DNA from: Nemophila menziesii
Taxonomy: Eukaryota > Streptophyta > Magnoliopsida > Boraginales > Hydrophyllaceae
Direction of reading: 5' to 3'
Assembly (NCBI GenBank): GCA_029959085.1
Contig: JARWIR010000093.1
Coordinates: 434,001 to 498,000, forward strand
DNA: 64,000 bases
Of this stretch, positions 56,130-64,000 are shown piece after piece; the stretch's first letter is position 1; each line of letters starts with the position of its first letter. Made by a program: the position numbers and the translations under genes. The notes below the pieces were generated by a model that had not been told where the DNA came from, did no database searches, and worked only from the letters and a program-made list of their open reading frames with translations.

Positions 56130-56805
56130 TTTAAATAAGATCCACATGTGGTCTACCTTAATCTTAAAAAAATCCCATGTGGTCTAAAAATTGCAAGAAA
56201 CTCCCTTATGGTCTCACATAATAGGCAAGAAACCTCATTTTGTCAAAGTTTTTTGTTAAAAATGTACGCATATGCATTAACATGATTATTTACTGTATAA
56301 TTTATATTTTAAGGTATTACATGATCAAAAAAACATTAAAATGGATGGTTTTATAAGGTATTGTGATTTTTATTGTATATTTTACCTTTTTACGGTATCG
56401 AATGACCAAAATATATTAAAAAATTAACAATTTTGGAGGATATTTTTTGACTATATAGTACTTCAAATATTAAATATAAAATAAATAGTCACATTAATAT
56501 GCATTTTAAAAAAAATTGACAAATAAGGATTTTGTTCCTATTAATAGAAACCATATAAGAATTTTCTAAAATTTTAGACCAATGAAAATTTTATATAAAA
56601 CAGAAATCACCTTTAATAATATATATTAGTTTTTTTTAAAAATAGTTTTCTAATGCATTTGTTCTTTATAATGAAAGCAGCCAAATAAACTAAAGTTTTC
56701 CTATTTTTTTTTGTCAAATGATAATATATAGGTAAAAAACGGTTACATAGGATAGTTTAACCAATTTCACAAGGATAATTTTCAGTCAAAAGTAAATTAA
56801 ATAAT
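56130..56805. other. No recognisable gene; decayed repeat
   Basis: AT-rich sequence. Near 56150-56240 the phrase CATGTGGTCT or TATGGTCT recurs three to four times with poly-A spacers, which suggests an unclassified repeat. No frame. Confidence 0.4.
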
Positions 56806-56811
56806 TAGGAT

Positions 56812-58121
56812 TTAAGAATAAACCAATACCAAACATAATGTGTCTGATAACGCTTGTTTAGCAACCCAGTCAGCCACCAAATTCTTAGTCTTACTAATGA
56901 GCATAAAAGTGGGTCTAGAGTGTTCAACTAGCACGTAAATGTCTATAACAATATTAAAGATAGTTGGGGAATTATCCGGAATACTAGGAGAGAGATGAGT
57001 CATAATAGAACTAGTTTCATTCTCTACGATAACTTTTCCCACTGGACAGTTCCAACTAATTCTGGTTGCTTTGTGTACACCTAATGTCTCTGTTTCAAGT
57101 GTTGACTCTGTATTAAGCCTCCAAGTATTACTTGAAATCACCTTTATCATTTCTTATAATACAAACTACTGTGACTTCTTTTTCATAAAACATTGCGTCA
57201 CTATTAATTTTACTAAAAGAATGGGAGTGGGGTTCATTCCCTTTATCCTTTTTGTGTGTTCTATGTTGGATTAATTCTTGATTTATTATTTAATTTATTT
57301 CATTATTTTCCCCATTATCAATTGCTTCGTTCTCTATATTTCTATTAGTAATTTCACATTTCTTCTAATTGTTACGTGCTAATTTGTTAGTTTTTTAGGG
57401 TTACGCTCAATGTTATTGTTAACATAATTGTTCATATCCTTTCAAATGTGCTAGATAAGTTTTTTTAGACGAATAAAGGTCTTATATTAAACCAAAATAC
57501 GACATGGGCATTACCCGATACCAGAGGGACTAAGCCCATAAAAGTCAGTACACAAAAGTTTTAACAAATCTGAGGGGATGATTACAAAACCAGTTACAAG
57601 GTAAAGATAAATTAGAAAAAGCTTTCTCTATCCAATCTGCCACAGAGTTAAATTAGGTAACATACTAATTCTAACATACTATCTTCCTTTTTATATATTT
57701 TATCAAAGTTGTTTATTAATTTATTTAGCCAAGTGTCAATTCTATTTGTTGATGAGATACTTGTTTTTAAGCTTAGAGGGGACATGAACCATGTAGGTTT
57801 GGCCAAAGGGTAGCTAAACAAAAGATGTTCTATTGTTTCATCTTCATTATAACAGATTCTACAAGTCTTTTTCCTGGTTGTATGTTTGTTATAAAGATTT
57901 TCTTCTGTTGGTACTAAATTTCTAATTACTTTCCAAATAAAATTCCTAATCTCTGGGGTTGTGTTCATATTCCATATTTTCCCCCATAATCCTTTGCAAG
58001 TATAGTGTGAGGAAAATGGAGTTCTTGAATTATTCCTGACTTTTTCCTCATCTTCATCCTTATTTTTTAGGTAGTGATAAACTTCTTTGACTGTATAATT
58101 TCCTTTTTTCCGATTCTTCAA
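56812..58121 (-). pseudogene. Third LINE relic, minus strand (zf-RVT and RNase H)
   Basis: On the minus strand 58121-57648 gives YTVKEVYHYLKNK, GKIWNMNTTPEIRNFIWKV and CRICYNEDETIEHLLFSYPL, the zf-RVT region. 57150-56812 gives ETETLGVHKATRISW and NLVADWVAKQALSD, the RNase H end. Stops separate them and no RT is present, so this is a 5'-truncated, dead copy. Confidence 0.8.
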
Positions 58122-58278
58122 GTAATTTTGTCATTACTCTCAAATGCAAGGATATGCATTTTTTATGTTTCTCTATAGTTTCCTCATTGTAGGTTATATT
58201 TAGTTTTGTTTCATTTCGGTTGTTTCATTTTCATTGAATTGTTCATTAAGGAATTTTTATTATTGTTTAAGGGTTGAC

Positions 58279-58717
58279 TGAAGGTTTATCAGACAAACCT
58301 TATACGCAGCGGATTGGAATGAAGAGTCCTGAATATTAGCCTTCTTGTAATGATTGAATTGGAATGAATCGCTTCTGCTATCTGGTCGTAAGTTTAATTA
58401 CTAGAACTAAACCTTTTGTTTTCACCACCTAAATGTCTCAGAATAATCTATGGTGTGATATTGATTTGGAGAGAAAAGAAAGGTACGCTTATTAATAAGC
58501 TTTGATTGTGTTGCTGTTGTGTTGTTATTTTGTGAGAAAGAGAGCCTCTATTTATAGAGCTGGAGAGTTGGTTTATTGCCTGTAAATAAACCACTCTCCC
58601 ACTTTCTCCACATTCTCCACCATCTAAGTGGGAAGTTATCTTTGATAACTTCCCTGTACGCTCATGTCTTTCCCATCATGGGTGACATGGGATAAAAATA
58701 ATTTTTTATCTCTTTCA
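58279..58717 (-). repeat. copia-2 3' LTR
   Basis: On the minus strand it starts TGAAAGAGATAAAAAATT and ends ACCTTCA, with AGTGGGAGAA (polypurine tract) just before it. It contains a TATA box (CTCTATAAATAGAGG, near 58548-58562). 439 bp. Confidence 0.85.
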
Positions 58718-59875
58718 TTCTCCCACTCGCACATGATGGAGTTACAATCATTACCTTTAGGTACATGCATTTCAATGCACCATACATCAATATTTCTCAA
58801 ATCTTCTCATATACACATTTCTAGAATATTCATCATACTTGACAAAATAGGTCGTGCGACCGACAAGCATACGAACATACGTTACTAATAACCTGTTAGG
58901 GTACATAGTTGCTCAAATGAAACTTCATTCCTTACGTATCTTGTAGTACCCAGACTAATAATTTATTGTATCATATTCAGTAACTCTGACCCCTTTAAAT
59001 TTATATCACATCGTTTATGTGATCAAAAGAGTTCACTGACATATCTTCATGTGTCTCACTATCATGTTATGGTCCAAATTGACTTACATGATCGGTACCT
59101 GCAAGCACACACTTCGATACAGAATTTTAGTCTTCCCTTTACACTTATATCCTTTTACGTTGATTAGGTTGCTTTCCCAAACATACCGCATTAGACCGAA
59201 TCATTCATGATCATTGGTAGTATGTTCAAAGTAGCATACACCTAATCAAAATATCAAGACATAGTCAAAAGTAATAAGGGCACAATTTTGAAGGTATCAC
59301 ACAATGACGAGACAGGGATCGACTCTTCACTTCCTTCTGGTCGAAAGCACACGTGGTATGACACACGTGTTATGGTATTATTCATATAGCTCCAATTGTA
59401 TGTCACAATTTTATAAATACCATACAGATATATAATTAGACAAGCCTCGTTGCCTAAGATGAATTCTTCGATTGATCAACCCTTCTATGAAATCAATCAA
59501 GCAACTCATATCTGGCTCTTACAGACTAAGTAGATAGTGGGATTCTACTTCGATCATAATATAAGCTTAACATGGTTCATCCATGTTTATGATCTCATCT
59601 TAACACTTAGTTAAGGCGACTATCTTAACTCAAGTTATCTTAAGGGTTCTTCACTACTATGAGTTAGTCTCATCTTTGCGCACTTCTTGTGCCAAAGGCG
59701 ATTGCTCGTGTGATAGGGCCAATCTCAGTCTATAGGACATACATACTTCAAAAATACACGCATTATAATATATATCAAACATGATATTATTAAAAGAAAC
59801 AGTTAAATAAACATACTAATAAAAATATATACATGAATGCACATAAACTCGCAATATTCATACATTATATCTTGC

Positions 59876-62800
59876 TTAATCATATAGATTTAACATATCC
59901 ATAAATATATCCCTTGGGATATCCTTTGTGAATGGATTAGCAAGCATATTGCGTGTGTGTATGTATTGCAAATCAACATCCTTTTGTGCAATAATATCTC
60001 TAACAACGTTATACTTTATATCAATGTGTTTGGTCATACTGTGATACTTAGGAGCTTTCACACAAGCCTTTTCAGCTTGACTATCACAATGTATAATAAC
60101 GGAACTCCCACTATCGCCTGAGAATCCTAAATGTTCATAATAACCTTTTTAACCAAACAGCCTCTGGAACCACAGCTAAGCATGCTACAAACTCAGCTTT
60201 CATTGTGGACAAAAATTATACAGGTTTGTTTCTTGCTACTTCAAGAAATTGCGCAATTATTCAACATGAAAACATCACCTGAGGTAGATTTACCCCCATA
60301 TATATCACTATCCCAAATAGCGTAATATATCCTTCTAGGTGTAATCTATTTCCTCGAAAGCAAAGGCATAATCCATAGTGCCTTTTAGATATCTCAATAT
60401 CTTTTTCACAACTTTCGGATTTTCTTGTCCTGGGTTCAATTAAAATAACTAACTAAATCTACCACATAACATATGTCTGGCCTAATTCACATCATAACAT
60501 ATATAAGACTATCCATGAACTAAAATATGACATTGTATACATTTTCTGTTTCTCTTCTAGAGTACTAGGACACATGTCGAGAGTTAAGTTTATTCCAATA
60601 GCTACAGGAGTGTCAATGGAATTGCACTTATTCATACTAAAGCGCTCAATTATATTCATGATTTAAGGTTCTTGAGACAAAGATAATAGTCCTCAAGACC
60701 TATCTCTACTAATCTTAACACCAAGAATATAATTTGCTTCTCCCATATATTTCATATAACATTGAGAAGCTAGCTATTCCTTATTAGCTTGAATAAACTC
60801 TTTATCATCCCCTGCTAATAGGATGTCATCTACATATAGAGATAAGATCACAACATTTCTTGGAACATAAACACAGTGATTTTCACTTATCATCTCAAAT
60901 CCATTTGATGAAATGACTTCATGAAATCTCAAATTCCACTGTCTCGAGGCTTGCTTAAGATCATATATTGATTTTAACAATCTACATACTTTATTCTCTT
61001 GATCTTTTGCAACGAAACCCGAGGGTTGTTCCATGAAAATAACCTTTTTTAAATCTCCATTTAGAAATGTAGTTTTAACATCCATTTGGTGCAACTCCAG
61101 ATCGAGATGCACCACAAAAGCTAAAATTAAGACGTATTGAGGTAAATCTAACAATAGGAGAAAAAATTTCTTCAAAAAACTATTCCTTCCCATTGAGTAG
61201 AGCCTTTCACTACCAAGCGAGCTTTATACCTATCAATGGAATTTTCAGGTTTTCCTCTTTATTTTGAGAACCCATTTATTCCCAATCGCCTTACGTCTTT
61301 TCGGGAGATTAACCAGTTCCCATACCTGGTTTTTCTTCATCGACTCCATTTCTTCTTCCATTGCTTTCTTCCATTCATTCTTAGTATGACATGAGAATGC
61401 TTCATTAACTGATCGAGGTTCATCTTCGTCTTGTGGAGTTATCGTAAAGACTTCTCCTTCGATTTCAAATCGACGACGAGGAACTAAAACTCTAGCACTT
61501 CTCTTAAGTTGAGAATCCTGAGAAATAGGATTACTAGATGATGCAATGGTTTCTTCCGTCTCAAGATTTAGAGGAGTATCCTTCTCTATTTCTTTAGTAT
61601 GTGTTACCTCATCAGGTGTCACATTTGTTTGCATATCATCTTCCTGAATCTCATTTAATTCACATGAAATGAAAATTCTGTCAACTTAACATCTGTTGGG
61701 AAAATCATTCTCTAAGAATGTAACATCTCGTGACTCAATTTCAGTAAGACCCCCATCGTTATGTTCACCAATAAACACATATCCTTTAGAGTGAGCTGGG
61801 TATCTAATAAAGATACACTTCTTACCTCTTAGACCTAACTTCCCATATTTATGAGATAGATCATGAACATAGTCTGCCGACCCTAGGGTCACAAGTAGTT
61901 CATAAGGAGTTTGATGGAACAGACATTGTGGGTATTTGGTTAAGTATATAACTAGCAGTAGGCAAGGCATCTCCACAGATTAGCTTGTGCCATCATAGAC
62001 TTAACCATTTCTAGGAGAGTTCTCACTTTTTCATCACACAGTTCTTTCAACTGATCCAATAGATATTCACGTGATTAAGGTTTTCATTTTCCTCTCTAAC
62101 TGATTTTCTACTTCATGAAATATATCATAAGAAAATTTCAATGCTACAGATGTATGAAAAATCAGGTAAACATAACCAAAACTAGTGAAATTATCTATAA
62201 AAGTAATAAAATAAAGTCCCCCTGCATATTTTGAACATTCATTGGGTCACAGATATCTACATGAATTACTTGCAATGGGTACTCGACTCGTTTAGCCTTT
62301 TCAAAAAATGGTTTTCCTTTGCTTTATCTGCTAGACAATTTTCATAAGTTGGCAAGTTGACTCTAGTCAATGAACCCAAAAAGTTCGCCTTAGCCAACAA
62401 ATTCATACGGTCTTGTCCAATATGAACTAGTCTAGCATTCCATACTTTTCTTCTACGTTAAAATTACTAGAAGAAGTATTAGTAGAAAAGCAACTACTTA
62501 CATAATAACTATTAAATGAGTTATCATCATCTAGTACTACTAAAACATGAGAAATAAAACCAAAAACTTAACAGTTAGTGTCATAATAGATGTCTACTTG
62601 ATTGTTATGAAAAATGCATATTAAAACTTAATCCTAGAAGAACAATGACCAAGACCATATTCCTTCGAATTTCAAGTGTATAGAGTGCATTATGCAGTTA
62701 TAAGGTTTGATCACCTCGCAAGTTCAACTTGCAAGTGTCAAATCTGTTGACTTCAACCTTGTTGTTGTCTCCTAACTTATATTCATCACATTTCCTCTGA

Positions 62801-63770
62801 AATTAGATGGTACTCTACATATGCCTCTTGGTCTTAGGCTACATGGTATGTCACTTCTGAATCCACAATCCACAAAGGATTAGAATCAACTAGCAAACAG
62901 TATTGGTAACATATGTAAAGTTATATGAAGTAAATGATATTGCTATCTTTATCCTCACTTGCGAGTGAAGTGACCTATCTTGTCACAATTATAGCATTTT
63001 ACTATACTCTCGTATTTCTTAAAAAAAACGTTGTTACCACCATTCTTGTTTTTCTTGGAAGCATGCTCATTTTCGTTTCTCTTCCCATTGTTCTTGCACT
63101 TAATGCAAGAACCTTTGTGGGAACTTGACTCAGCAATATATAAGTCTGATCCTAAGACTTAACTGCACCAAGACGTTTATCTTCCAACGTCACATGACGA
63201 GCAACATTATCAAAAGTTATGATATGGTCATTTTGAGTCAAGTTTATTTTCAAATGCTCCCACTTATTTGAAAGAGATTGGATCACAGCTTGAACCTGAT
63301 GTTCATCAACAAAAAAACTTATGACCTGCAGTCCAAGTTCCCTAATCATATTAGACATCTCTAAATATGCTTGGTTTGATTAGGCTTCCTCTTGTAAGTG
63401 TCAAACTTAATGATCAATTGACTCATCTTAGTCATAGTTGTACCTTTGTACAGTTCATTAAGAGCGTCCCACATCTCGTGAGCGGTGGTGTATTATTGAC
63501 ATTCATGAACAAGATCGTCATACATGGAGCTTATCAAGATGCCTCTTGCAGTGGAATATCTCTTTTTCCACTTCTCATAAGCCTCCATGTCCTTTTTGTT
63601 TTGAGCTGTGATGCCTTCCTTAGGCTGAGCCATGACATTGTTAATAACCTCAAGAATTCTTGTTCCTCTAGAACATAATGTACTTTGAGTTTACCAGGGT
63701 ATAGTTCTCACCATTCATTATGTCTCCTTTGAGATCATCAATGATGGTTGTCATTTTCTTCTTATAAAGT
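59876..63770 (-). pseudogene. copia-2 gag-pol remnants
   Basis: Recognisable pieces on the minus strand: gag (63770-63150, with MSNMIREL and LKINLTQND), protease and knuckle traces (about 63000-62800), integrase (62480-61690, with LSHKYGKLGLRGKKCIFIRY), RT (61634-60774, with MDVKTTFLNGDLKK and LYVDDILLAGDD) and RNase H (about 60330-59876, with KYHSMTKHIDIKYNVVRDII). Frames break many times. A TAG near 63160 stands at the same gag position as the TAG of copia-1. Confidence 0.88.
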
Positions 63771-64000
63771 AAGAGATTTTTCATTAGTATACATACAATT
63801 ATTTAACTACCCAATGCTATTAATGCAAATAGAATGAATAAGAAAGATAACAAAATAAGTGATAAAGAAAGTTCACTATGTTCCCAATCATGAACCACCA
63901 TATTTTGTTTGTCTTAATGATTCAATCAATTTCATTAACTGCAAAAATTAAGTTCTCCAAGAACTCCCACTTACTCTAACATAAATAGAGCGAAAATGTA

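Larger units (their letters stand above)
58279..64000 (-). mobile_element. Degraded Ty1/copia element (copia-2), extends past the window
   Basis: Its 3' LTR is 58279-58717. Moving to higher coordinates on the minus strand come the 3' internal region, RNase H, RT, integrase, protease, gag and the upstream leader. The 5' LTR is beyond 64000. Protein and DNA are closely related to copia-1 in the internal region, while the LTRs are clearly different beyond TGAAAGA. Many frameshifts and deletions show it is older and inactive. Confidence 0.9.

Overview
The window is nuclear DNA of a flowering plant, most likely a eudicot. Evidence: spliceosomal introns, a FAR1-type Mutator transposase, an R1-like NLR resistance-gene relic, plant Ty1/copia and Athila-group Ty3/gypsy retrotransposons with tRNA-Met and tRNA-Asp primer sites, L1-type LINEs, and CACTA, hAT-like and Stowaway-like small elements. 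I cannot name the species from sequence alone. Nearly everything is a mobile element or a host gene fragment broken by one. No rRNA, tRNA gene or CRISPR array was seen.

The most notable object is a 17,274-bp Mutator-like element (MULE) at 2445-19718. It has 36-bp terminal inverted repeats (30/36 identical) and a perfect 9-bp target duplication (TCGTAAAGT). It sits inside an exon of a BTAF1/MOT1 Snf2-ATPase gene fragment: joining 19719-19831 to 2435 and below, with one copy of the duplication removed, restores the reading frame. From left to right it carries a FAR1-type transposase (+), a ~14-copy minisatellite dense in W-box motifs, an F-box gene (-, one-base frameshift), two small two-exon coiled-coil genes (+), a GRF-zinc-finger/membrane-anchor gene (-), a third coiled-coil paralogue (+), and a ~10-exon Ulp1-like cysteine protease gene (-). 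Transposase and protease genes read inward from opposite ends, as mudrA and mudrB do in maize MuDR. The transposase reading frame is intact, but a tyrosine stands where the first catalytic aspartate is expected.

Right of the MULE, the rest of the BTAF1 fragment holds a 907-bp hAT-like element and a ~180-bp MITE. From 21956 an NLR relic follows, split at 24091-31774 by a young copia element (CTTAC duplication, LTRs differing by one substitution and two homopolymer indels). That copia has an extra 191-codon ORF before gag and an in-frame TAG inside gag. The same TAG occurs in a second, degraded copia copy (58279 to beyond 64000, minus strand).

From 33.6 to 58.1 kb lies a nest. A degenerate LINE is interrupted by a 1,842-bp palindrome-of-palindromes foldback element (9-bp duplication) and by a solo LTR. 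The solo LTR is itself split by an internally deleted Athila-group element (38825-48737, GCAAT duplication). Two further LINE fragments, a second LTR relic with a Stowaway MITE and a 98-bp insertion follow. Long stretches without recognisable genes are noted as such.
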